NCBI RefSeq assembly: GCF_003477705.1
Contig: NZ_QUDV01000008.1
Span: forward strand, 23,702-87,701
Length of the DNA stretch: 64,000 nt
DNA from: Dorea sp. AF36-15AT
GTDB taxonomy: Bacteria > Bacillota > Clostridia > Lachnospirales > Lachnospiraceae
Direction of reading: 5' to 3'
Made by a program: the position numbers and the translations under genes. Position 1 is the stretch's first letter. Every line of letters begins with the position of its first letter. This document shows, piece after piece, positions 19,682-27,562 of this stretch. The notes under the pieces were generated by a model. The model made no database searches. It worked only from the letters and a program-made list of their open reading frames with translations, and was not told the origin of the DNA.

Positions 19682-19855
19682 AATGACCACCTTTCTGCCT
19701 TTCGGCTCCGGGTGGTTCTTTCCATCTTTTATGAAATTTCTGCACAGACATAAAGAACTGCAGCACAAGAGGTCACGAACTCACCCGTTTTTTTTGAACG
19801 GGAGTCCGCGACTCCTTGATAACGCATAATCTGCTTACATAATTAGTATGTTAGA

Positions 19856-19990
19856 TTACTGCTCATTTTGGGATTTGCACTGAATGCACTCTGATTTATT
19901 CTCTGTTTGCTGTTTGCGGAACATGGAATAATCGCCCATAGCATCGTAAGGACAACGCCTTACAAATTCCTGGTATTCGATTTCAGTCAT
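19856..19990 (-). CDS. 44-residue cysteine-containing protein
   Basis: A short frame starting MTEIEYQEFVRRCPYDAMG, with an excellent ribosome site GGAGGAAGCAAAG. It contains a later CIQCK pair and ends SQNEQ. The small size, cysteine pair and good translation start argue for a real gene between the promoter-like block and the sigma-like gene, probably in one transcript with it. No family is recognised. It might modulate the sigma-like protein, but nothing shows this directly. Confidence 0.6.
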   Translation of the reverse strand: MTEIEYQEFVRRCPYDAMGDYSMFRKQQTENKSECIQCKSQNEQ

Positions 19991-20065
19991 CTTTGCTTCC
20001 TCCTTTGTGTCATATTATCAAAATCTCTATTTACAATTATTTTTGCAAAAAAGAATTCAACCTCT

Positions 20066-20101
20066 ATATAACGAAACGCTGAGAGCCTGTTTTACAGTGG
20101 T
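20066..20101 (-). promoter_or_regulatory. Promoter-like block, copy 2, upstream of the sigma-like gene
   Basis: Differs from 19011-19046 at a single base over 36. It lies about 75 bases before the 44-residue gene and 385 bases before the sigma-like gene, and directly after the terminator of the umuC operon. It is the likely promoter for the regulator, and the sharing of sequence suggests a positive feedback loop. Confidence 0.6.
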
Positions 20102-20138
20102 GTACGACAAAAAAATTTAAAAATTTTTCGAAATACGT

Positions 20139-20231
20139 CAAAAAAGCCCGACAAAACAAATACTTCAACAATCTCCAAAACCAGAAAATACTTCTGATCT
20201 TGCAGTGTATCCGTAAATGTTTTGCCGGGCT
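20139..20231 (-). terminator. Terminator of the umuC-yolD operon
   Basis: AGCCCGACAAAAC (20145-20157) pairs with GTTTTGCCGGGCT (20219-20231) over 12 of 13 positions around a long loop. On the minus strand it is followed by six T residues. It separates the DNA-repair operon from the sigma-like gene. Confidence 0.65.
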
Positions 20232-20341
20232 CTTAGTGATTCCAGTCAGGTTCAGCTCCTTGACAAACTCTTGCTGTCTGGTGCGTTCTTGATGGTTCCT
20301 GCCAAATCCAACGCTTACTACAGACAGCTCATTCTATTCTG

Positions 20342-20569
20342 TTATGATCCCTGATTCATCATCTTTCGGGAATACGTCCGCATCCTGGACTTTAATTGTT
20401 CATCTCGGATGTGGATCGGACGAACCGACACCATATCATCCTTTACAAATATCTCCAATGTACTGCGACATTTTTTGCACTCCACTTCTGAATCGCTTTG
20501 TGCGCTCTTTTCAATAAATGCTCCACATACAGAGCAGTGTACATGCCATTTAATAGCACCTGATCCCAT
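20342..20569 (-). CDS. Small zinc-ribbon protein
   Basis: A 75-residue protein with two CxxC pairs (HCSVCGAFIEKSAQSD and VECKKCRSTLEIFVKDD) forming a rubredoxin-like zinc ribbon, then a basic tail (RMRTYSRKMMNQGS). The ribosome site AAAGGAGG precedes the ATG. It is the last gene of the umuC-yolD operon. Small ribbon proteins of this kind are common in Clostridial ICEs, but no function is established. DNA or protein binding is possible from the basic end. Confidence 0.72.
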   Translation of the reverse strand: MGSGAIKWHVHCSVCGAFIEKSAQSDSEVECKKCRSTLEIFVKDDMVSVRPIHIRDEQLKSRMRTYSRKMMNQGS

Positions 20570-20803
20570 ATAGGCTTCCTCCTTTAAGCAATAAGATATT
20601 TCTCCATTTATTACTCAACGGACCAAAGGGAAATCAAATCCGCCTTATGAGCATCATGCCATCCATTCCGTAAGTGCCAAAGCTACACGAACAGCACGAT
20701 TTCTATTCTGATCAGATCTGCTTTGTCGATCTGTGCATCCTTTTTTATCCTTTCACCAGCTACCACTCACTCTTTCCGGTATAAAAAATTCCGCTGTGAT
20801 TCA

Positions 20804-21229
20804 TTAACATGATATTTCAATAGTTTCAAATACATCACCAGTCAGATCACAGATGTCCTGGATCTGAATCTCGGTATCATCAATCCGTAAGTGGACTGAT
20901 GGATCAAAAAATTCTACGGTTCCAGATAATGTATGGTACTGACCAATTAATGGATCCTTCCATGACTTTTGAAAATAAGTTGCCTGTATCTTCATTCCAT
21001 ATGCCAGGATCCTTAATTTCATATCCAGCTCATTTTTCTTTTCCTCAGATAAATCTCTTTTTGGTTCGTAAATGATTTCCTGTTGCCGGATCGTTTCATC
21101 CAGTCCACGAAGTGCCGCAAATGGAGCAAACTGTTTTGCCCTGCGTCCTACGTCCATGGGATGTCTCCTGGAAACCGGTCTTGGTAAATATAAATACGGT
21201 TGATATGCACTTGCCAGCACTATTCGCAC
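20804..21229 (-). CDS. YolD-like family protein
   Basis: A 141-residue protein with the YolD-like core: RRAKQFAPFAALRGLDETI, SEEKKNELDMKLRIL and a C-terminal beta region (LSGTVEFFDPSVHLRIDD). YolD-like proteins are regularly paired with mobile-element Y-family polymerases (UvrX type) and are proposed to be UmuD-like partners. Here the gene starts five bases after the umuC stop. Joint production in an operon controlled by a phage-type repressor suggests DNA-damage-linked expression. Confidence 0.87.
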   Translation of the reverse strand: MRIVLASAYQPYLYLPRPVSRRHPMDVGRRAKQFAPFAALRGLDETIRQQEIIYEPKRDLSEEKKNELDMKLRILAYGMKIQATYFQKSWKDPLIGQYHTLSGTVEFFDPSVHLRIDDTEIQIQDICDLTGDVFETIEISC

Positions 21230-21234
21230 CTCCT

Positions 21235-22524
21235 CTAAGCACGGTGTCCTCCAACCTGTTCATTGCGTTCTCTATAGGTGGAACACTCCAGCAGATTGGA
21301 TCCACGCATGATCGCATTCTTTCCATAACGCTGCTTTACATTCAATACTGCTTCCTGTAAATGCCGTTCTTTATCGGTCTGTTTGGGATCATCAAACAGG
21401 CTGTACTGCACATAACTTTCAGGAGCAACCCTGTTCGCACACACCTCGATTCTTCGGATTCCGGTATATCTATCCGCAATCCTGAGATATAAATCTTCCA
21501 CTGCATCCATGATCTTTTTGGAACTGTTACTTCCTTTTTCGAGTTTTATGGTTCCTTTAGATGCCTCATGCTCATACCTGTGGTCGTATGCAATCCATAA
21601 GGTGATAGAACTTGTCACCAGTCCCTTTTCAAACAAATCCAGGACCAAGTTGTCTGTCATTTCCCTTACGATCACGAGTGCTTCATCAAAAGAATAATTT
21701 CGCATCAGCACCTGACCATTTGAAAGGCTGTGTTCCTCCGAATGATAGTTCTTGATGTCACTCATCCGGCATGTTTCATAGCCCCATGCATGATCGATCA
21801 ACAGCTCTGCATCAATCCCAAACATCTTATACAGCCAGTCTTCGGATCTTAAAGAAGCCATTGCGATATCGCCCATCGTATGGATTCCATAACCGGCCAG
21901 TTTTTTTTCAGTCCGGGATCCAATCCTCCAGAAGTCACTTAATGGTTTATGATCCCATAGCTTCTCTCTGTAAGAGAATTCATCCAGGATTCCGATATGG
22001 TCATCCACATGCTTTGCTACGATATCCATTGCGATCTTAGCAAGATACAGATTGGTTCCCACACCTGCAGTTGCAGTGATGCCAGTTTCCTCCATGACTG
22101 CCTGCATAAGCTTTACCGCCATTTCTTTTGCAGTGAGATGATAAAGCTGCAGATAGTTTGTCACATCAATAAAACACTCATCGACACTGTACACATGGAT
22201 ATCTTCTTTTGAGACGTACCGCAGATAGATTCCATAGATCTTTGCGGAATAATCCATATACAGCTGCATCCTTGGCATGGCTGTGATGTACTTTACACAA
22301 TCCGGTATCTCATGGATCCGGCACCGGTTCTTGATGCCAAGAGACTTCATAGCCGGAGTGATTGCCAGGCAGATTGTTGACTTTGATCTGGTCGGATCTG
22401 CAACCACCAGGTTTGTTTTAAATGGATTCAGCCCACGTTCTACGCATTCTACAGAAGCATAAAAGGACTTCAGATCAATACAGATAATAGAAGTCTGATC
22501 CTGACTCACATTGCCACCTCCCAT
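21235..22524 (-). CDS. umuC: Y-family DNA polymerase (UmuC/UvrX-like)
   Basis: A 429-residue translesion polymerase. The catalytic palm begins ICIDLKSFYASVECVERG, with the metal-binding Asp, and continues to YSVDECFIDVTNYL, which supplies the second acidic pair. Later come AGVGTNLYLAKIAMDI (fingers), DFWRIGSRTEKKLAGYGI (helix-hairpin-helix thumb) and a little-finger domain with RRIEVCANRVAP. Length and motifs match mobile-element UmuC proteins. An alternative GTG at 22509 also has a strong ribosome site. A consensus promoter overlapped by a repressor site lies about 170 bases upstream, so the gene is likely switched on when the repressor is inactivated. Confidence 0.93.
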   Translation of the reverse strand: MGGGNVSQDQTSIICIDLKSFYASVECVERGLNPFKTNLVVADPTRSKSTICLAITPAMKSLGIKNRCRIHEIPDCVKYITAMPRMQLYMDYSAKIYGIYLRYVSKEDIHVYSVDECFIDVTNYLQLYHLTAKEMAVKLMQAVMEETGITATAGVGTNLYLAKIAMDIVAKHVDDHIGILDEFSYREKLWDHKPLSDFWRIGSRTEKKLAGYGIHTMGDIAMASLRSEDWLYKMFGIDAELLIDHAWGYETCRMSDIKNYHSEEHSLSNGQVLMRNYSFDEALVIVREMTDNLVLDLFEKGLVTSSITLWIAYDHRYEHEASKGTIKLEKGSNSSKKIMDAVEDLYLRIADRYTGIRRIEVCANRVAPESYVQYSLFDDPKQTDKERHLQEAVLNVKQRYGKNAIMRGSNLLECSTYRERNEQVGGHRA

Positions 22525-22626
22525 ACGTCTTTCCTCTTTTTGTAACATGTATCCCATTTTGACTATCAATGATTGTCTATCCTTCCTGTTTTCATTGAAT
22601 TACAGGAAATTCATTTCACATATCCA

Positions 22627-22655
22627 TTGACAAAAGAGGAAATATTGTGTATCTT
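22627..22655 (+). promoter_or_regulatory. Promoter for the repressor operon
   Basis: TTGACA (22627-22632), a 17-base spacer and TATCTT (22650-22655) form a good housekeeping promoter on the plus strand, about 155 bases before the repressor start. The first of three operator-like sites lies just after the -10, so the repressor can limit its own expression. Confidence 0.75.
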
Positions 22656-22658
22656 ATA

Positions 22659-22750
22659 GGAAAGATGTTTCCCTTATCTGTGATTCACATTATAGGAGAG
22701 ATATTTCCCTTTGTCAAGATTAATTTTTAATTTTCAGGAGACACATTTCC
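22659..22750. promoter_or_regulatory. Three tandem repressor operators
   Basis: GGAAA-GATG-TTTCC (22659-22672), GGAGA-GATA-TTTCC (22695-22708) and GGAGA-CACA-TTTCC (22737-22750) share arms of a 14-base dyad. They are spaced 36 and 42 bases apart between the divergent repressor and umuC genes. Site 1 sits downstream of the plus-strand -10, site 2 inside the minus-strand promoter spacer, and site 3 upstream of the minus-strand -35. This is the geometry of a phage-like switch. Confidence 0.78.
22689..22717 (-). promoter_or_regulatory. Consensus promoter for the umuC operon
   Basis: On the minus strand, TTGACA (22717-22712), exactly 17 bases, and TATAAT (22694-22689): a perfect housekeeping consensus. 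The middle operator fills the spacer, so a bound repressor would block RNA polymerase. Such a strong promoter would be very active once derepressed. Confidence 0.85.
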
Positions 22751-22810
22751 CGTTTTGCCTTGAGGCGGCTAATGAAACTTATAAGACAAGGCTTAGAAAG
22801 AGGTATGTTT

Positions 22811-23230
22811 ATGACATTCGGTGAAAAAGTAAGATCATTAAGAAAAGAAAAAAAGATGAGTCAGCAGGAACTGGCCAGTATGGTTGATGTTTCATATAGG
22901 ACCATTCGATCCTGGGAAGTAGAAGGACGTTTTCCAAAACAAAATGTTCTGTATCAGAAACTGGCAGATGCATTACAGTGTGACGTTTCTTATCTCATGA
23001 GTGAGGATGAAGCTTTTATCACAGAAGCATCCGAACAGTTTGGTAACCGTGGTGCCAAACAGGCTCAGCAGATCCTGGAACAGGCTGCAGCTATGTTTGC
23101 TGGTGGATCACTGACAGACGAAGATAAAATAGCTTTTATGGATGAGATCCAGAGCCTTTATCTGGATTCCAAAAGACGTGCAAAGAAATTTACACCGAAA
23201 AAATATCTGAAAAACCAAGAGGAAAAATAA
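22811..23230 (+). CDS. XRE-family repressor (ImmR-like)
   Basis: A 139-residue DNA-binding protein. The N-terminal helix-turn-helix (VRSLRKEKKMSQQELASMV, DVSYRTIRSWEVEGRFPK) is a standard Cro/CI type, and the C-terminal half is a helical region rich in Gln and Glu. The start at 22811 has GAGG seven bases upstream. It is followed by an ImmA-type protease gene about 90 bases downstream, as in ICEBs1 where ImmR represses excision genes until ImmA cleaves it after DNA damage. Three operators in the divergent promoter region support the same logic here. Confidence 0.9.
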   Translation: MTFGEKVRSLRKEKKMSQQELASMVDVSYRTIRSWEVEGRFPKQNVLYQKLADALQCDVSYLMSEDEAFITEASEQFGNRGAKQAQQILEQAAAMFAGGSLTDEDKIAFMDEIQSLYLDSKRRAKKFTPKKYLKNQEEK

Positions 23231-23322
23231 TAGAAGGCGGGATTATTGTACACCTAATCTGTTACCTTATAGTTACAAGGATATTTCTGCCCTTTTTATT
23301 TTTTACTTTTGAGGTGATTTAT

Positions 23323-23838
23323 TTGAGAAACACTTACATATATACAGAAACAAAGAAATTAATCAAGAAATATGGCACCAGGGATCCCTTTGAGATCATG
23401 GATCAGATGAACATTGTTGTCGGGGAAACTTCCAGATATAAGACACTGAAAGGATATTGTTTTATGAGCTGCAAGACGATCTATGTCATGATCAGCAGTT
23501 TCCTTTCAGAAGAAGAAAAGATGATCGTTGCCGCCCATGAATTAGGGCATATCATCCTGCATCGTTCCCAGCTGAAAATGGCTCCGATGCAAGATGATAC
23601 ACTCTACAATATGACGGATAATACAGAATACCAGGCCAATCTGTTTGCTGCCGATCTTCTGATTGATGATGAGGAGATCGAAGATATGGTTCAGAACGAA
23701 GACCTGGATTATTTCGGACTCTGCAGTTCTCTGAATGCAACTCCGGAACTCATGAGCTTTAAACTATACAGCCTGACAAAACGAGGCCAGGCTTATCATA
23801 TGCCGATGGAGATTCAGAGTAATTTCCTGGCAAAATAA
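23323..23838 (+). CDS. ImmA/IrrE-type metallo-endopeptidase
   Basis: A 171-residue protease with the zinc motif HELGH in MIVAAHELGHIILHR (about residue 75) and a third ligand region in NTEYQANLFAADLLIDD. This is the ImmA/IrrE family, which cleaves XRE repressors. The start is TTG at 23323, with GAGG seven bases upstream. It is located right after the repressor gene. Cleavage of the partner would free the umuC promoter and perhaps other ICE promoters; this follows from the ICEBs1 model and is not shown by the sequence. Confidence 0.9.
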   Translation: MRNTYIYTETKKLIKKYGTRDPFEIMDQMNIVVGETSRYKTLKGYCFMSCKTIYVMISSFLSEEEKMIVAAHELGHIILHRSQLKMAPMQDDTLYNMTDNTEYQANLFAADLLIDDEEIEDMVQNEDLDYFGLCSSLNATPELMSFKLYSLTKRGQAYHMPMEIQSNFLAK

Positions 23839-23903
23839 TAAAGGATAAGCGCATTCTACAATAAGAAAACTATAGATTTATCTCACTGAAAGGAGGAACA
23901 TTT

Positions 23904-24554
23904 ATGTCAAGACATCATATTGAAAAAGTAACTTGTCCTTCCTGCCATCATGAGGGGGATTTTGAGCTCTGGGACAGTATTAATACTGCACTGGATCCTG
24001 AAATGAAAGAGAAGGTACTTAATAAATCTATTTTCCTTTATACTTGCCCGAGCTGTGGAGAGACCTTTCGTTTAAACTATCCTACACTCTATCACCAGAT
24101 GGAAGATCTTATCATGATTTATCTGGTTTCTGAATCAGAAGTAGAAAAGACATATGAAATGTTTTATGGTGAAAATGCTTTGTTTGATTTTCGTACTGAA
24201 AAATATTTATCCCGAATCGTAACGTCACCAAATCAGCTCGTTGAAAAGATACAGATTTTTGATGCAGGTAAAGATGACAGGATAATGGAACTTGTTAAAT
24301 TACTTGTGACAGATTCTCTTCACGAGAATAATCCTGATAAAGAATTTGATGAACTGCGCTTTGCTGTCGACGACGACGGAACAAATATTCTTGTAATCAT
24401 TAATAAGGGTGAGATCACTGGTGCAGTTGACATTGACAATATGTATGAATTTGCTTCTTCACACTGCACTGATTTCAAAGATCTCCGCGATGATGAGGAT
24501 ATTGTTATCAATAGGGAGTGGATCCTTAACAAACTTACCGAAGAACAAAATTAA
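23904..24554 (+). CDS. CpXC-domain zinc-binding protein
   Basis: A 216-residue protein with an N-terminal double CPxC domain (KVTCPSCHHEGDFELWDSIN and LYTCPSCGETFRLNYPTLY, about residues 8-60), the CpXC signature. The rest is an alpha/beta region of unknown fold with acidic patches (FAVDDDGTNILVIINKGE). AAAGGAGGAAC lies seven bases before the ATG. It follows the repressor and protease genes and ends at a bidirectional terminator. Proteins of this family are common in gut Clostridia, but their activity is unknown. Confidence 0.85.
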   Translation: MSRHHIEKVTCPSCHHEGDFELWDSINTALDPEMKEKVLNKSIFLYTCPSCGETFRLNYPTLYHQMEDLIMIYLVSESEVEKTYEMFYGENALFDFRTEKYLSRIVTSPNQLVEKIQIFDAGKDDRIMELVKLLVTDSLHENNPDKEFDELRFAVDDDGTNILVIINKGEITGAVDIDNMYEFASSHCTDFKDLRDDEDIVINREWILNKLTEEQN

Positions 24555-24591
24555 TAATATATTTGGTGGCTACACCCCCAAGCCCCTGTAG

Positions 24592-24644
24592 AATAAATAA
24601 CGCCAGTACTGGATATCAAAAATCCCGCACCGGCGTTATTTATT
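24592..24644. terminator. Bidirectional terminator between converging genes
   Basis: A perfect 13-base-pair stem AATAAATAACGCC/GGCGTTATTTATT with a 27-base loop, flanked by A/T-rich sequence on both sides. It separates the plus-strand CpXC gene from the minus-strand DUF6219 gene. Confidence 0.72.
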
Positions 24645-24676
24645 AAAATATTTTGTTTTTTAATCTTCAACACTCT

Positions 24677-24868
24677 CTACTGAAACTTCTTTTTTTTCCT
24701 ACTTTTACCAGAAATCATCTTGTGTCCTGTATAAATAGCCATAATCATGCAAAGCAAAGAACTTGCTGCAAAGTACTTATGGCCTTCTTTTGATCCCCTA
24801 TAACCTGTATAAAAAGTTCCAAGCATTGTAATCAGTGCACCGATAGACCAATATTTATGTGCTTTCAT
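24677..24868 (-). CDS. DUF6219-like small membrane protein
   Basis: A 63-residue protein with two membrane helices (YWSIGALITMLGTFYTGY and YFAASSLLCMIMAIYTGH) and a basic tail (KSRKKKKFQ). The MKAHKYW start and HKYF repeat match what I recall of DUF6219 proteins in Lachnospiraceae. An AGGAGGTATCTGA ribosome site precedes the ATG. It lies at the end of the LXG toxin operon and could be part of it. A role is unknown. Confidence 0.72.
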   Translation of the reverse strand: MKAHKYWSIGALITMLGTFYTGYRGSKEGHKYFAASSLLCMIMAIYTGHKMISGKSRKKKKFQ

Positions 24869-24895
24869 TCAGATACCTCCTGCCGTTTTTCTTAA

Positions 24896-25258
24896 TCATA
24901 TACCTTTTAAAAGATATATACAAACTGTTAAGGAAACAATCGGAGTTGGTGTAAACGAAAAAGCAGCCTTGAGATTTTTCGTTTGCACCACCTTCGATTC
25001 TTTCCTTAACGATTTTCTCAATCTTATGTTATCTAAAATGCTCTTTTGCTCATCAATCAAGAGTATTATCTTCTCATTTTCTCCCGCATATTCCCGCATA
25101 TGTTCTAGTCCTACCAGTGCAGCGTAAATCTGTTCATCTTCCTCCTCTTCTTCTTTCCAAATCCTCTGTTCTTGAAACTTTAATTCCTCTTTATTTTTCT
25201 CCATCTTCTTCAAATGTGCCCGAAGTTCTTCCTCAGACATGCAATTAACCTCATTCAC
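24896..25258 (-). CDS. Coiled-coil protein, LXG targeting factor (Lap2/DUF3958)-like
   Basis: A 120-residue, mostly helical protein with a long charged segment (LRAHLKKMEKNKEELKFQE, then RIWKEEEEEDEQIY) and a later LIDEQKSILDNIRLRKSLR. The layout resembles DUF3958 proteins that pair with DUF3130-type small proteins to bring LXG toxins to the type VIIb machine. The start is GTG with AGGAGG six bases upstream. It lies downstream of the toxin and immunity genes instead of upstream, which is unusual. The hydrophobic end (IVSLTVCIYLLKGI) is also odd. The assignment is by context and pattern. Confidence 0.55.
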   Translation of the reverse strand: MNEVNCMSEEELRAHLKKMEKNKEELKFQEQRIWKEEEEEDEQIYAALVGLEHMREYAGENEKIILLIDEQKSILDNIRLRKSLRKESKVVQTKNLKAAFSFTPTPIVSLTVCIYLLKGI

Positions 25259-25292
25259 ATAATACCTCCTTTATTTTTGTTGCAACAATTTA

Positions 25293-25973
25293 TTAAGCTT
25301 CCTTATTTTCTGTATTCTTTTTTAAAGCAATCCATAAAACTATAAAAAAAGCCACATACACAACCATCCCCATCATAGTCGATTCCCTAGCATACTTTGT
25401 TGACAAATTTAATATACCCTGCTCTTTCCCAATTTCTTTTACCACATCCAAACCAGAAAATTTTTCCATCCAATGTTTGAGTTGCCATAAATAATAGACA
25501 ATTACAGCAAAATATATACCTATAATTCCGCCTAATCCCAAAGTATAATTTTTCATAGATTTATTCCATAAAATTTCTTTCTTCGCTACATAAATATATA
25601 AAGCAAAGATAATGATACTCCCTAAAATAAGGATTCCCATTTCCATCATAAAGGCTGTAATAATCAAATTACTTGCAGACTTTGCAAATTGTTCTATAAT
25701 AGCATCTACACCCATTTTTAAACATGCTACCGCTAAACCAAACATTACTCCAACAAATCCAATTTTTAAATAATTTTCATTTTTTCTGTTTTCTATTTTA
25801 ATAGCTACATACAGCGCAGCACTATAAAATGTCCACAAAATAAATGCTGCTATAAACAATTGATCAAAATATCCCCATGCCATATATGGAACTCCAACTA
25901 ATATCTTAGAAGCACCTCCGAAAATAAGCGTTGCAATTATTACAATCAAAATATCTTTATTCTTCTCCATCAT
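25293..25973 (-). CDS. Polytopic membrane protein, probable immunity to the LXG toxin
   Basis: A 226-residue protein with six or so hydrophobic segments (ILIVIIATLIFGGASKILV, then ones near 35, 65, 105, 145 and 205). It overlaps the LXG toxin gene by four bases, so the two are translated together, the classic toxin and immunity layout. A membrane-embedded protector suggests that the toxin acts at the membrane or outside it. No enzyme motif or known immunity family is visible, so the function is inferred from position. Confidence 0.65.
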   Translation of the reverse strand: MMEKNKDILIVIIATLIFGGASKILVGVPYMAWGYFDQLFIAAFILWTFYSAALYVAIKIENRKNENYLKIGFVGVMFGLAVACLKMGVDAIIEQFAKSASNLIITAFMMEMGILILGSIIIFALYIYVAKKEILWNKSMKNYTLGLGGIIGIYFAVIVYYLWQLKHWMEKFSGLDVVKEIGKEQGILNLSTKYARESTMMGMVVYVAFFIVLWIALKKNTENKEA

Positions 25974-27550
25974 TCATTTTCCCCTTTCAATAATTCTTCT
26001 AATAATTTCTGACTATCCTCGTCCGCAAAAGATGGTGTAGATAATTTATCACTAAAATCTAAAATTTGTGTTCGGCCAAACTCCATAAACCCATCAACAG
26101 ATTCAATATATGCTTTATCACCAGAATAGGTTAACGGTGTATACATTAATTTTCCATCCGTTGAATATGATAAATAACCCGAAATATTTGTATCTTTATG
26201 TCTTTCATCCAAAGTGCCCGTTATCGTATAAGTTCCGTCTGGATTTGGAACATCTTTTCCCGAAGCTATTTTATATATTCCTGCTGCATAATCTGATGCC
26301 CATATTTTTCCAATGCCAGGTTCTGAGTCTCTATATGTATCCATTGGAATATTATAATTCCAGTTCTGAAAAGTTGCTCTATCTTCTGAATTTCCAACAC
26401 AAATAGTGCCTCTATTTCCACCTTCTGAAGACTGGAAAATAACTGTCACTTCGCTTTTGGATAATGAAGAAAGTGTAAATTGCGTTAACCCTAATAACGC
26501 ACTCAAACCTGCTGCTGCCTTTACATTTGGATCTGTTGAAGATAATTCTCCTGATAATACCTTATGTCCAGATGTTGTATATATATCTTCTTTAGGTATT
26601 TCTTCCAAACTAAATCCTAAAATTCCCTCTAATGCATCAAACTCCATTGCTGAGATTTCTTTTTTCCCATCCAACTTCCAAATAGGTTGAAAAGATATTT
26701 CATTATCTGGAACATAAATAGGATATATCTCTCCTTTATAAAACAACGCTTTTTTATCTTTTGAAAGAAATACTAATTCTGTTCCTTCTGTACGTTTTAT
26801 ACACGCAATATCCATTGTCGTTAAAACAATTCCTTTTTGTTTCAAATACTCAGTTTCTGATTCGCTTAATTTTAATTCCTCTTTAGCTTTCAACCACGAT
26901 TCCAGCTTTAAGCATTCCACCTCCATAATTTTTTTCCAATCGAAACCTGTTCTGGGTATGTATGTTCCACTTTGAAATCGTCCGCTCATACTATTAAGTG
27001 CAGTTGTGATAGCTTCACGCAGACTACTTGTCGTTGAAAACAATATACTTGTACTACCTTCAATTTCATCATATTTATCTGATTTGCTTTTCCATTCATC
27101 ATACAACTTCTGACTAGATTCAGCCAATCGTTTATAGTCATTTACCTTCCAACTATAATATAAATCTATGATAGAATTAGAAGTCTCTTTTTTCATTTCA
27201 TACTCATCTGCTTTTTCCAAATAAAACTCCTTGTTATCAAGTGCTTTTTTCATTTGGCTTTGAATATTCGCCCCATCAAGAACTTCATCTCCTACCAAAT
27301 CTTTTAGTGTTGAAAATTCTGCAATATCATACGCATTCGCCGACTTTATTGCATCAATTACAGTTATATAATCGGCCAACTGTTGCTTTAAATTCTCAAA
27401 AGAAACGCTTTTAATTTCATTATCTGTAGAAAATGCAGTTACACTCTTAGAAACAATATCCAGAGTCTCATTATCATTTTCGAGCTTATGGATTGCCTGA
27501 TCACATTGGCTTTTTATATCATTCGGGTTTAAATAATCACTTTCTTTCAT
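25970..27550 (-). CDS. LXG-domain polymorphic toxin
   Basis: A 526-residue protein. The N-terminal 210 residues have the LXG type VII secretion domain, with long helices such as VSFENLKQQLADYITVIDA and ILFSTTSSLREAITTALNS. A middle region includes a weakly hydrophobic stretch (AAAGLSALLGLTQFTLSSL). The C-terminal domain (about 375-526) is beta-rich (TICVGNSEDRATFQNWNY, PDGTYTITGTLDERHKDT) and I do not recognise it, so the activity is unknown. The gene follows a DUF3130-type factor and overlaps a membrane immunity gene. Such toxins act on competing Gram-positive cells; the secretion machine itself is not in this window. Confidence 0.82.
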   Translation of the reverse strand: MKESDYLNPNDIKSQCDQAIHKLENDNETLDIVSKSVTAFSTDNEIKSVSFENLKQQLADYITVIDAIKSANAYDIAEFSTLKDLVGDEVLDGANIQSQMKKALDNKEFYLEKADEYEMKKETSNSIIDLYYSWKVNDYKRLAESSQKLYDEWKSKSDKYDEIEGSTSILFSTTSSLREAITTALNSMSGRFQSGTYIPRTGFDWKKIMEVECLKLESWLKAKEELKLSESETEYLKQKGIVLTTMDIACIKRTEGTELVFLSKDKKALFYKGEIYPIYVPDNEISFQPIWKLDGKKEISAMEFDALEGILGFSLEEIPKEDIYTTSGHKVLSGELSSTDPNVKAAAGLSALLGLTQFTLSSLSKSEVTVIFQSSEGGNRGTICVGNSEDRATFQNWNYNIPMDTYRDSEPGIGKIWASDYAAGIYKIASGKDVPNPDGTYTITGTLDERHKDTNISGYLSYSTDGKLMYTPLTYSGDKAYIESVDGFMEFGRTQILDFSDKLSTPSFADEDSQKLLEELLKGENE

Positions 27551-27562
27551 AAACTTTCCTCC

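Noticed and set aside
19011..20101. Promoter-like blocks read on the plus strand (TTTACA on that strand)
   Set aside because: No plus-strand gene lies within reach of either copy, whereas both copies precede minus-strand genes.
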